A stretch of 64,000 bases of DNA from Fusarium oxysporum f. sp. lycopersici 4287 (taxonomy: Eukaryota > Ascomycota > Sordariomycetes > Hypocreales > Nectriaceae): positions 868,001-932,000 of the forward strand of contig NC_030994.1 in the NCBI RefSeq assembly GCF_000149955.1. Reading direction: 5' to 3'. The position numbers and the translations under genes were made by a program. How positions within the stretch are numbered: the first letter of the stretch is position 1; every line of letters starts with the position of its first letter. This document shows positions 1-10,249 of this stretch, in pieces. Below the pieces are notes generated by a model that saw only the letters and a program-made list of their open reading frames with translations, had not been told where the DNA came from and did no database searches.

Positions 1-55
1 CCTTCCATTCATCTCAAGCTTGGGTGCAGCAGCGTCAACACAACACACCAATACG

Positions 56-3000
56 ATGGACGACTTATCGAATCTTGAGCTGCTGTCCCTCGTCTCGAAG
101 GTGTCCTCAGAGTTGAAGAATCATATGAACTTAGAGGACAAGACTGTCGCTGAATTTCTCATCGATAAACGAACCAAATGCAGCAACTTCGAGGATTTCC
201 GCGATGATCTAGCAAAGGCTCTCCCCTCGATTCCTCTCAGTCTCATCGAGAGTATCGATCGTTTGGTGCTTGCTCTACACCCACAGTTTAAAGGTAAAAA
301 GGCCAACCACGAAGAGCACCATTCGAGGACCCTAGAAGAGAAGGAAAAGGTCTTCAGTGGGCTCGCACTGCCGGATAAGGAGCCTGCGCGTGACGATGGA
401 TCGGGCGCATTCGACGACACACTGGCGCTGTTAGAAGGTCTAGAGGGGAAGGCGAAAAAAGAGAAGTCCACGAGAAAACGAAGTCGAAGCCCCCGCGAGG
501 CTGATTACAAAGAGTCAAGGAGGAGAAAAAGGTCGCGCTCGAGAGAACGACGAAAACGAGATAAATATCGATCGCGGTCACGGTCGCATGAGCGAGGCGA
601 CGAAGATTGGCGTGATGGGTACCGCGATTCGCGCAAAGATCGACGAGGGCGTCGGCGACACGACGACGACGACGACCGATTTCGCAATGCTCCAGCTCCT
701 GAGGTTGATGATTCGCCGCAGCTGCACAAGGTCTACGAGGGACATGTTACAGGCCTCAAAGAGTTCGGTGCCTTCATCAATTTGCACAATGTAAGAGGCA
801 GAGTCGATGGCCTCGTACACGTTTCGCGAATGTCTGCTGGACAGCGCGTCAACCACCCGTCGGATTTGGTGTCGCATGGACAAAAGGTCTGGGTCAAGGT
901 GACAAGTCTCGATAAGGATCAGAATGGCCGCGATCGTGTGGGCTTGTCAATGAAAGATGTTGATCAGTCGACTGGGGAGGACCTAGAACCACAAGCTCGA
1001 ATGACAACTGGTGCCAATATGGAAGCTTTGGGAGGAGGAGGAGGTGGTCTAAGGGACGGGTTTGCGGAACCAACCGGCATGCCTCGAGATAGCTTGGGCC
1101 CTCCACGACGACAGAAGAAGAGAATGACTTCTCCCGAAAGGTGGGAGATTAGACAATTGATCGCATCGGGAGTGGCCAAGGCTTCGGATTACCCTGACCT
1201 GGAAGAAGACTACAACGCGACTCTCCGCGGAGATGGCGAGCTTGAGCTTGAAGAGGATGTCGATATTGAGGTTCGTGAGGAGGAACCACCGTTCTTGGCC
1301 GGCCAGACCAAGCAGTCCCTTGAATTATCACCTATCCGCGTTGTCAAGGCCCCAGAAGGCTCTATGAATCGAGCAGCTATGTCTGGTACTGCCTTGGCAA
1401 AGGAACGCAAAGAACTCAAGCAACAAGAAGCCGATGCAGCTGCGAAGGACGAACCCAAAGAGAACCTATCCTCTCAATGGCAAGATCCTATGGCTGATCC
1501 CGATAAGAGGAAGTTTGCTAGCGATTTGAGGAATGCCAGGAAGAATCAGCCTTCCGAAGACGTTCCCGAATGGAAGAAGGCAGTCATTCCAAAGGGACAG
1601 TCTCTGGGCAAGCGCACCAATTTGAGTATCAAGGAACAGCGAGAGTCGCTTCCTGTATATGCATTCCGAGAGCAACTGATCAAGGCTGTTTACGAAAACC
1701 AGATCTTGATTGTAGTCGGAGAAACAGGATCAGGAAAGACGACTCAGTTAACACAATACCTCGCTGAAGCTGGCTTTGCCAATGATGGTATCATTGGCTG
1801 TACGCAACCTCGTCGTGTGGCTGCCATGTCCGTCGCCAAGCGAGTAGCGGAAGAAGTGGGCTGTAAGCTTGGTGAAGAGGTCGGATATACGATTCGATTC
1901 GAAGACTGCACTAGTCCTTCGACGAAGATCAAGTACATGACTGATGGTATGCTTCAACGTGAGATTCTGGTAGATCCCGATATGTCGCGATACTCCTGTA
2001 TCATGCTTGATGAAGCTCACGAACGTACCATTGCCACTGATGTGCTGTTTGCCCTGCTAAAGAAGGCTCTCAAGCGACGCCCCGATATGAAAGTCATTGT
2101 CACTTCAGCTACTCTCGATGCAGATAAATTTTCTGCGTATTTCAACGAATGTCCCATTTTCACCATTCCAGGTCGAACGTACCCTGTCGAAATCCTCTAC
2201 TCGAAGGAACCCGAGTCCGATTACCTGGACACTGCTCTTGTCACAGTCATGCAGATCCATATTACCGAGCCCAAGGGCGACATTCTTCTTTTCTTAACAG
2301 GCCAAGAAGAAATTGACACGGCATGCGAAGTCTTGTATGAGAGAATGAAAGCTTTAGGGCCTAATGTGCCAGACCTTATCATTCTTCCCGTCTATGCTTC
2401 ACTTCCGACGGAAATGCAAAGTCGAATCTTCGATCCTGCACCCCCTGGCAGCCGTAAGGTTGTCATCGCCACCAATATTGCAGAGACTTCCATTACCATC
2501 GACGAGATTTACTATGTCGTTGACCCGGGCTTCGTGAAGCAGAACGCTTACGACCCCAAGTTGGGTATGGACTCTCTCGTCGTCACACCAATTTCTCAGG
2601 CCCAGGCAAACCAAAGAGCTGGACGAGCCGGACGAACTGGACCCGGAAAGTGTTTCCGTTTATACACCGAGGCAGCTTACCAGTCTGAAATGTTGCCGAC
2701 TAGTATCCCCGAAATCCAACGACAGAACTTGTCCACAACAATCCTCATGCTCAAGGCAATGGGCATTAACGACTTGCTTCACTTTGACTTCATGGACCCG
2801 CCCCCTATCAACACCATGCTTACAGCACTGGAGGAGCTATATGCCCTCAGCGCCCTCGACGATGAAGGTCTACTTACTCGACTGGGGCGAAAGATGGCTG
2901 ATTTCCCTATGGAACCTTCTCTTGCCAAGGTGCTTATCGCTGCCGTTGATCTAGAATGTGCAGACGAAGTCCTCAGCATCGTGTCCATGCTTAACATTCC

Positions 3001-3649
3001 CACTGTCTTTTACCGCCCCAAAGAGAAGCAGTCTCAAGCAGACCAAAAGAAGGCCAAGTTCCACGATCCCCACGGCGATCACCTAACCTTCCTCAACGTC
3101 TACAACTCGTGGAAGCAGAGCGGCTACTCAGCACCCTGGTGTTTCGAGAACTTCATCCAAGCGCGTTCCATGCGTCGCGCAAAGGACGTCCGCGACCAGA
3201 TCGTCAAGATCATGGACCGCTACAAACACTCCATCAAGTCCTGCGGCCGCGACACCGAAAAGGTCCGCAGGGCCCTCTGCGCAGGCTTCTTCCGCAACGC
3301 AGCCCGCAAAGATCCCCAGGAAGGTTACAAGACCCTTATCGAGGGCACCCCCGTGTATCTGCACCCGAGCTCCGCGCTCTTCGGCAAACAGGCCGAGTGG
3401 GTCATCTACCACGAACTCATCCTCACGAGCAAGGAGTACATGCACTGCACCACGAGCATCGAGCCCAAGTGGCTTGTCGAAGCCGCCCCGACCTTCTTCA
3501 AGGTTGCGCCGACGGATAAGCTGAGCAAGAGGAAGAAGGCGGAGAGGATCCAGCCGCTGTATAATAAATTTGCTACGGAGGACGATTGGAGGTTGAGTGC
3601 GCAAAGGAAGGGCGGAAGAGGAGGTGGCGGTGGTGGAACCTGGGGTTAA
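56..3649 (+). CDS. PRP22: Pre-mRNA-splicing DEAH-box RNA helicase Prp22 (DHX8)
   Basis: This is a single-exon gene of 1,197 residues. The product is the spliceosomal ATPase that proofreads the second splicing step and releases mature mRNA in the nucleus. Visible parts in order are an N-terminal helical region, an Arg/Ser-Asp/Glu-rich segment (about residues 140-215), an S1 RNA-binding domain (about 221-303), then the DEAH helicase core. The core shows GETGSGKTTQ (about 555), DEAH (about 652), TSAT (about 683) and QRAGRAGRTGPG (about 853), followed by the HA2/winged-helix and OB-fold regions. It ends in a short poly-Gly tail. The S1 domain ahead of the helicase is what separates Prp22 from Prp2, Prp16 and Prp43. 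The ATG at 56 is chosen because the in-frame extension to 20 begins with TTG. Only 55 bases of upstream DNA are present, so the promoter lies outside the window. Length and order match the family. Confidence 0.96.
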   Translation: MDDLSNLELLSLVSKVSSELKNHMNLEDKTVAEFLIDKRTKCSNFEDFRDDLAKALPSIPLSLIESIDRLVLALHPQFKGKKANHEEHHSRTLEEKEKVFSGLALPDKEPARDDGSGAFDDTLALLEGLEGKAKKEKSTRKRSRSPREADYKESRRRKRSRSRERRKRDKYRSRSRSHERGDEDWRDGYRDSRKDRRGRRRHDDDDDRFRNAPAPEVDDSPQLHKVYEGHVTGLKEFGAFINLHNVRGRVDGLVHVSRMSAGQRVNHPSDLVSHGQKVWVKVTSLDKDQNGRDRVGLSMKDVDQSTGEDLEPQARMTTGANMEALGGGGGGLRDGFAEPTGMPRDSLGPPRRQKKRMTSPERWEIRQLIASGVAKASDYPDLEEDYNATLRGDGELELEEDVDIEVREEEPPFLAGQTKQSLELSPIRVVKAPEGSMNRAAMSGTALAKERKELKQQEADAAAKDEPKENLSSQWQDPMADPDKRKFASDLRNARKNQPSEDVPEWKKAVIPKGQSLGKRTNLSIKEQRESLPVYAFREQLIKAVYENQILIVVGETGSGKTTQLTQYLAEAGFANDGIIGCTQPRRVAAMSVAKRVAEEVGCKLGEEVGYTIRFEDCTSPSTKIKYMTDGMLQREILVDPDMSRYSCIMLDEAHERTIATDVLFALLKKALKRRPDMKVIVTSATLDADKFSAYFNECPIFTIPGRTYPVEILYSKEPESDYLDTALVTVMQIHITEPKGDILLFLTGQEEIDTACEVLYERMKALGPNVPDLIILPVYASLPTEMQSRIFDPAPPGSRKVVIATNIAETSITIDEIYYVVDPGFVKQNAYDPKLGMDSLVVTPISQAQANQRAGRAGRTGPGKCFRLYTEAAYQSEMLPTSIPEIQRQNLSTTILMLKAMGINDLLHFDFMDPPPINTMLTALEELYALSALDDEGLLTRLGRKMADFPMEPSLAKVLIAAVDLECADEVLSIVSMLNIPTVFYRPKEKQSQADQKKAKFHDPHGDHLTFLNVYNSWKQSGYSAPWCFENFIQARSMRRAKDVRDQIVKIMDRYKHSIKSCGRDTEKVRRALCAGFFRNAARKDPQEGYKTLIEGTPVYLHPSSALFGKQAEWVIYHELILTSKEYMHCTTSIEPKWLVEAAPTFFKVAPTDKLSKRKKAERIQPLYNKFATEDDWRLSAQRKGGRGGGGGGTWG

Positions 3650-4649
3650 TGTCATTTTATATACAAATACTAGAATGGGCGTTGGGGGGGCATATTACGG
3701 TTTTAAGAAGATTGAGACTTGCATCTTGAGTGAATCACGCTACAGGGAAAAGGGAGTACCCAGAGAAAGGGCGGAAGAGGAGGCAATGATGAGAGATTGG
3801 GTGAACTTAATGTTATTATATGTTAGAAGTGTCAAGTCATAGCACACTACAAGACAAAGAAGGACTGGTCTAAAGTTGCGATTTCAACCCTAAATTGCAG
3901 AAAATTGGATGAATTTATGACCGTTTTGCATAGTTTGTTTGGTATAATCGTTTTATGATCTTAAGAGTATCTTAGCTAAGTTGTTCTCGCTCGTCCAAGA
4001 CCTCAGGCCTTTGTACACCTGCTAGCAAAAAGGTCGCCCAACGTTCAAGCCCGTATGAAGGTCTCGACTCAGGTCTTATCTCTTGCAAGCACACGAACAA
4101 ACCTCCTCGACCAAGGCCACCAAACCCCAGTCCCTGACACAGGGCCCGCCAAGACCAGGGAACAACAACAGAAACAATAGCGGCTGTTCCCCCTCGGTCC
4201 CGATAACTCAAACGCCATAGATCACCCACCACCGTCGGAGATTTAGAGAGCCAACAGATCGGAAGTGCCGATTACCCCTTTATTGTGGTTGTCTTGGCGG
4301 ACCGTTGGTGGAATTTCCGTCGTAGGGTTGCTGAACTTTGGCGATCAGAGGCTGCTTTTGGAGCGTGACATGGACTTCAGTACGTTGTTTACGCTGTATG
4401 TCAATGGGGAGTATGATTCATTTAAATCCATGAAGAAGTCCATGAACATATCAAGTTCAGTGGCGGAGAGCTTGGTGTACTGAAACAATTCAGTGTAGTA
4501 ATTATAGTCGTAACTTCATTCTCTTGGTCGTTAAGAGTACATACAGGTATAAATAAGCTTCAAACATCCCCTGATACAATACAAAAAGCAAATCTTCATC
4601 CAACGCCCGCATATTATACCATCATTTCGTCTTTCCATTCATCACGTAT
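3650..4649. other. Intergenic region between convergent genes
   Basis: This kilobase separates the 3' ends of PRP22 and the RGS-LOV gene. It should hold both terminators. Short ORFs are present (for example an 86-codon one on the minus strand at 3,972-4,232), but none has a recognisable domain or splice continuation. I see no RNA gene or repeat. Confidence 0.6.
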
Positions 4650-6693
4650 TTAAATTGGCGACACAATCATTGCCACGTACTTGACATATCCTTCAGTATC
4701 TTTGAGAGGTGTCCAGTGGCTCATCATCTTGGCTGGCTTCTTCGGTGATGTTTCCCCGCTGTCACCACTCAACGTTCTTGTCATATTGGCACGGCGAGGG
4801 ATGTGGTTTGCAAGTGCAAGATCCAATGACACGGATTTTCCATCGCGGACAACGAGATCTCGGACTGTCGACTTGAATGCCTTGGTAACTGATGGCAGTG
4901 TAGATTGCTCAGTGAAAATGTCAAATATATCTTTGCCAATGATAGCCTCCGCCGACATGCCCAGATCAAGAGCATCGAGCATCTCTTTAGAGTAGAAAGA
5001 CACACACAACTTGGGTGGATACTTCATCTCCTGATCGAGAGGCATTGCGCCCAAAGATGCTGGGTATGAAGGAACGTGCTCAAGAATCATATATCGGGCG
5101 TATGTTGTCATGAGCATTTCTGGCTGATTAGAAAATCTCCTGATAACGTTTCGTGTGCTGTAGGTCTTGTCAAGTATCGTGGGTCCAGCTGATGACCGGG
5201 GTCTATCCGAGCTACGGCGTGGGCTCAATGGTGGCGACAGAGGAGGAGGAGGCGGCTTTTTGAATGCTTTGAAGAATCCAGACATCTTTGCTGTCTTGTA
5301 TTGGTTGTTCTTGACACTCAGGGCTTCCTCCGCTTCAGGCTCGCCTTGAGATCCGTCGCTAGCCCAGCGAGAGTTGCTCCGTTCGGGTGTCTTGTCTTCC
5401 TCTGCAGCACCGTACGACAAAACTTTCAGAACATCATGAGTGTCGTGCAGCGAGGACGACACGTCGATTTGGGCGCCCATAAAGAACTTTGTTTTACCAG
5501 CGGTGTCGAGAAGAGGGCACAGGAAAAGAAGGTTCCAGAACGGCGTTCCATCTTTCCGAAAGTTGAGGAGCAATTCCGTACACTCCTCGTTGCGCCAGAT
5601 TGCGGAGCGCATCTTGGCAATTCCGTCTCGGTCAGTTTGTGGCCCCTGAAGGAAGCGGCAATTGTGTGCCAAAACCTCACTTCGTGAATATCCTGTCAGT
5701 TCCTCAAACTCATCGGAAGCAAAGACAATAGGGTTTCCGGATCGCGACGGATCACTTAGACAGAATGATCCCTTAAGGCCCGGGTAAGGGTTTGGTGGTG
5801 AGTCACCTTCTGCGTCGAGGGAGAGAGCCAGACTAGTACACTGAGATAGTTGCTGTTTGACAAAATCGGGGAAGATTTCTCTGACGATGCGTTGTTCGAT
5901 ATAGGTTTTAGATTCGAGAAACATGTTTTCCAGGCTGGGAATAAGTGATGTTGTGAGATGCTTGATGTTGGTGTTGAGAGCCTTGGACATAGGGGAGGGT
6001 AGATTAATTGGTGATGTTGCGGTGATGGATGTATACGAAGTTGATATTGTCGAGAGTTGAATGACAACCTGCTCCAGGGATTGAATATAGTCGCGAATCT
6101 GCTCATGATTAGAATCTGTGAGGTGATATCATGTCTTCTCAACTTACCTTCATGAGGTAGTCAACATTCTGACCAAGTCCTCGACTGGCGGCGAATCTCC
6201 ATAATTGACCACTAGCAGCATGATCGGCCATGACCATATCAAACATCTCACGTCCAACGAGATCAGGAATAGGCAACTCGCCGGAACCATCCGACTCAGT
6301 GAAAGCGATACTAGATCTTTGACTTCTGGACGATGTAACAGAGTCAATGCTCCTCAATCTCTCACCTGACCACTGCCCCAGCCCGTTGCTATACATGCCG
6401 GCACGCGGTGTGCCATCAGGGTGGTAGTCGGTATATTGTCTCAGAATGTCCTCATTGGTGTGAAGTGAAAGGCCTGAATTGCTGCGCAGGCGGTATGATG
6501 AGAATTTAGCACTCTTGGGGCGGTTTGATCTGCTACTTTTGGGTGGTGATTGAAGACCCCGCAGAGATGAGGTGACAGAATCGGAGTTGTTGTTGTTGGA
6601 GAGCGTCGACGTTGTGGAACGACGACGCTCAAAATCGGGAAGAGATGGAATAGGAGGAGGTTCGAATGATCGAAGAGCGTTGATTGTAGGCAT
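4650..6693 (-). CDS. RGS-LOV blue-light photoreceptor (BcLOV4-like)
   Basis: The gene has two exons, complement(4650..6098, 6148..6693), and encodes 664 residues. The 49-nt intron has a GTAAGT donor, a CTAAT branch and a CAG acceptor, and the frame is continuous. After a Ser-rich N-terminus, residues about 150-280 form a helical region resembling an RGS domain. A LOV domain follows (about 293-400). It has the photoactive cysteine in NCRFLQG (Cys329), both flavin-contacting Asn residues in NFRKDGTPFWN and the Gln in GAQIDVS, so flavin photochemistry should be intact. Behind it lie a basic amphipathic stretch (GFFKAFKK), a poly-Pro segment and a C-terminal second PAS-like fold. The order RGS, LOV, amphipathic linker matches the membrane-recruited BcLOV4 class. 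A role in light-controlled G-protein signalling is inference. The ATG at 6693 is the first in frame. Confidence 0.87.
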
Positions 6694-7670
6694 CTTGTCC
6701 TAATTATTATGCCCCTCCACAAAAAGAGGACGGACAAGTCGGGTTGTTGCTTTATGTCTCGGGAGTGGTGGAATGTAATGCGATTGTGCGACACAAGCGC
6801 AGTGGGTTATTATAACAGTTGCCGATTGATGTTTATAGCGCGCCAGAGTAAAGAAAGAAAGGAATTAAAATGTGAGTATTTGCGCTCTCATTTAGTGAGA
6901 GGAAAAGATCAAGAGTTGTTATTGTTGAGAGCGACAGTGTAAAGCTTAGAAGATCATAGTGGGTGAGTGTTGGTGGGAGGTTGTAAGTTATCAGATTGGA
7001 TTGGATGGAAGACGAGAGAAGAAAGGAAAGAAGGAAAGAATGGGACCCGAGCACAAAGAGCAACAACAAGAAAGGCAAGAGCAGCCCAGGTAAAGCAATG
7101 ACAGGCAGGACAAGACCCTCGTTCAATCGCGAGTCGCGGAGCAGGAGCAGCCCACGATCGCTTAATACCACGGTACCAGGCCCAGCTCCTTCCTCAGGTC
7201 GCAAGAGAATGACCTAGGACTGACTCGCTCTCAGGTCGCCATGCAATTCAGTGGATCAATCACAGGCTACGAAGGTGAGCTTGCGGGGGCGGGCCAAGTC
7301 GGGTTCGAGCAACCTTGGCCGAAAGCCACTAAAGAACCCAGTGGCTTCTGCAATGCTGGGTCCCCTTTTTAGCGCTGCAGAAATGCAGATAGCACATGTT
7401 TTCCGGAAGATATGCCCGCCCTGTGGAAAAAATACTGCGGAAGACTTCACATCAAAACTCGCTGAGGAGGTTCCGGTGTTTTATTATCCCCCCTGCGACG
7501 AGCTGAAGACTTGCATTGAGTTTTGAGTTTGCAGGGGTTCAACATGCATGCATTGATGATAAATCCATTCATCATGAGAGTCTCCTCACAGACTGACTGA
7601 CTCTGAGTCTTGCCTCTCGGACCCCGTTGACTGAGACAAACTATCGAAGCTAACAACTGAACCACCAGCG

Positions 7671-7784
7671 GATCGGTCCAGAGCTTGCGGTGGCTAACAA
7701 GAGGCGTCGATCCGTTTGCGGGCTGGTCACCCAAAAGAGGAAGCCTCCAAAGAAGAAGAGAGAGCAAGCTAGCGATCTACGATC
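7671..7784. promoter_or_regulatory. GATC cluster, candidate light-response element
   Basis: Four GATC cores occur at 7,671, 7,709, 7,774 and 7,781. The last two form a tight direct repeat, CGATCTACGATCCG. Paired GATC-containing motifs are the kind of site bound by the White Collar complex in Neurospora. The cluster lies about 1 kb upstream of the start of a LOV photoreceptor gene. The link is inference from motif and position; such short motifs also occur by chance. Confidence 0.2.
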
Positions 7785-10145
7785 CGACAACACGGACCCA
7801 TTCGTTGTCATGTCATTGTACTCTGAGTTGAGTCAAAGAGCCAACGTTTTTTTCTCTTCTCTTTCTGGCTCTTTTCTCCGATTAAAGGAAATGCCCCCGT
7901 TCAAACTCTGTTCCTTTGAGGCGTTGAAAGGTTACGTGATCTCGGGAAATGATGACGACGAAGGTTGAGGTCGGTTTTATGCAGATGAATGCAAACACTT
8001 TGGGAGAAGTTAATCAAGGAGGATCGACAAGGATAGGCCGCCCTGCCACTAAAGAGAGAGAAAAAAAACCACATGCAAGAGTGCGGTGGAGTTGCAATTG
8101 ACAATTCATCTGAAACATCGAGGTTGCATTAGAGACCCTTGTTTTTGATTCCGTTCAATTAAAATAAATTAAACAGTGACACTCTCACTAATTACCCAAC
8201 TCTCCATGATTATATATCACTACCATTTTTGACATTCCCCTTCGTTCAAGATAAACTTAAACAACAGAGATTACGTGACCTCTGGCCAAAAGGTTTAAGC
8301 CACATGATCGACAGGCCAAGGTGCATCCCTGCGTCAATCATCTCAACATGGTAACTTAATGACGATGAAAAGAGAACCGAGGTATGCCATTCCCATCACC
8401 ATCTTTTCTCTCTCATCGTCATTCCAAATTCCTCACGAATGCAAATGCTGTCAGTCCCAGTCACAAAAAATAATACGCCGAACCGCGTCGGCCCGTTGAA
8501 CAGATTGGGTTGAATACGATGGTATTAGTGCCACACCGTCATGTCTGGCCTTGTTGGTCCTCTCCAAGAGTGACCCCTGTAGAGCGTCGAGCGTCAAACC
8601 CGGCAATTTGGTCCTGTTCGGTGCAAGGCTGTGTTTTTTGCTTTTTCCCCTCTGATGTTTTTTGACGTCTGCACGTAGAGCCCAGGGATGCTGGTCTTGA
8701 AGATTTGAATTAATTTCTTTTTATTGCTCACGCGACAGGCGAATGTCATCTGGCAGCTGCAGTGGCACCTCGGATAATCTACCCCATTATCCAGGCGTGC
8801 TTGGTGGCATTCGCCAATCGAATATAGGACCCCATCCCTGATTATGAACCTGCTCGGACCTGGTGGTTTGTGCTTTTTGTTATTCATGCGTCTTCTTCCC
8901 CTCGCTGCACAGACTCTTTCAGATGTGTAAAGGGTCCCGGACACTGCCCAGATTAATTCCCATGCGCAGGTATCAGATATCGCTGCGGCTTTTTGTCATG
9001 GCGTTGGTTGTGTCTGTCAGTGTATCAAAGCGTTGAAACAGCTGGTTAGTACAGACTAGGCAGTTCTGGTACAAGCACCTGCATATCGTTGACCCTCACG
9101 ACTCGTATGCAGACACAGCTGAAGAGAATTTTAGCTGCATGAGTCGCAAATGGTCTGATACCGAAAAGTCCTTTACGATGGATCGCTTCCTTCCTGCGGG
9201 GGAAGGCCTGAAGCTGTCTTCGCATGCTGAAACACGCCGGCGAAAGATTCCGGGAGCGCTAGAAGCTAGAACATTGGAGTTGGCCGAAGCCAAGAGATCA
9301 GGGTCGATAAGCTCTGAAGAGACTTTTGGTTAAGTAACACAAATCAGAGTCTTTGATTGGAGGGCGCATATGACAACTTCAGATATACAAGCCTGAAGGC
9401 CCAAGGACTGCAGTTCCGTATTATGTTTGGACAGACAAGTTGAATATCAATTCAAGACTTGAACAACCATTGGCGTAGTTGTTGCGAGGATTCCAATCGA
9501 GAGTTGATTACCATTCCTGGTACAGTTTCGATGTGAAGGTCTTGGGGGCAGAGTATGCTCGGCAGATGCAGGGTAGGCCAGATAATATAGACGTCCAGGT
9601 TAATGATCTAATTGAGAACGTCACTTGTGAGTAGTAATATCATTTATATTTTGATACCATGTGCTTTGGATTACAATTGACTGAGATGATATCGAGAACT
9701 GAATAGAGAACTCGTACAAGCCCAAGGTCGTAACTGATGTCCGCCATGATATTTAGGATTATTATCAACATTGGATGATTATTTGGTGATACACACCTGA
9801 ACTGTGAATACAGATATGTGCTATACATGCGGCAACAAAAAGACCGACAAGTCAAATGATCTTTTGTGCCGATTATCGTAAGGACCTTGATCTCGGAGTG
9901 CGCATTTATTATGCCCATCAAGTACGCACGCAGAAAAGGAGTATTTTCGTCTCAACTCCCCAAATGAAAGAAGCTTCTCGTACTATACTCATGATAATTT
10001 AAGAGATTGAGCTTCGACCAGTGATTCAATGCCTCTGTTTTATCTCAACCCAAAGAACCTTCTCATAAGCCTAAGTCTAGTCTAAAACCATCCGCACAAG
10101 TTGAGGCAGTGACTCAATGCCTCTTCCTCTCACGAATATATAGAA

Positions 10146-10249
10146 CCTCCTTTCCTCCCTTCTCCTTCTTTCATCTCACTTCCTCCTCCATCTCCTCTCC
10201 TTTCTTCACTCCTTCCAACATCTCCTCTTCTGCTTTCATCTCTTCCATT
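10146..10249 (+). promoter_or_regulatory. Pyrimidine-rich leader of the SNF2 gene
   Basis: About 100 bases immediately upstream of the ATG at 10,250 are almost pure C and T on the coding strand. CT tracts of this sort are common near transcription starts and in 5' leaders of filamentous fungi. The tract is open in the gene's frame but opens with GTG rather than ATG, so I treat it as untranslated. Confidence 0.45.

Larger units (their letters stand above)
6694..10249. other. Long gene-free stretch upstream of two divergent genes
   Basis: About 3.5 kb lies between the start of the RGS-LOV gene (minus) and the SNF2 gene (plus). It contains only short ORFs, several starting at TTG or GTG, with no domain signature. 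It probably holds the two promoters and long 5' leaders. Distinct signals inside it are a GATC cluster near 7,671-7,784 and a pyrimidine tract at its right end. No tRNA or transposon was recognised. Confidence 0.6.

Noticed and set aside
20..55. Upstream in-frame extension of PRP22
   Set aside because: It begins with TTG; the ATG at 56 gives the usual family N-terminus.
8594..8944. 116-codon minus-strand ORF in the left gene-free stretch
   Set aside because: Starts at GTG, no domain, no splice partner; not supported as a gene.
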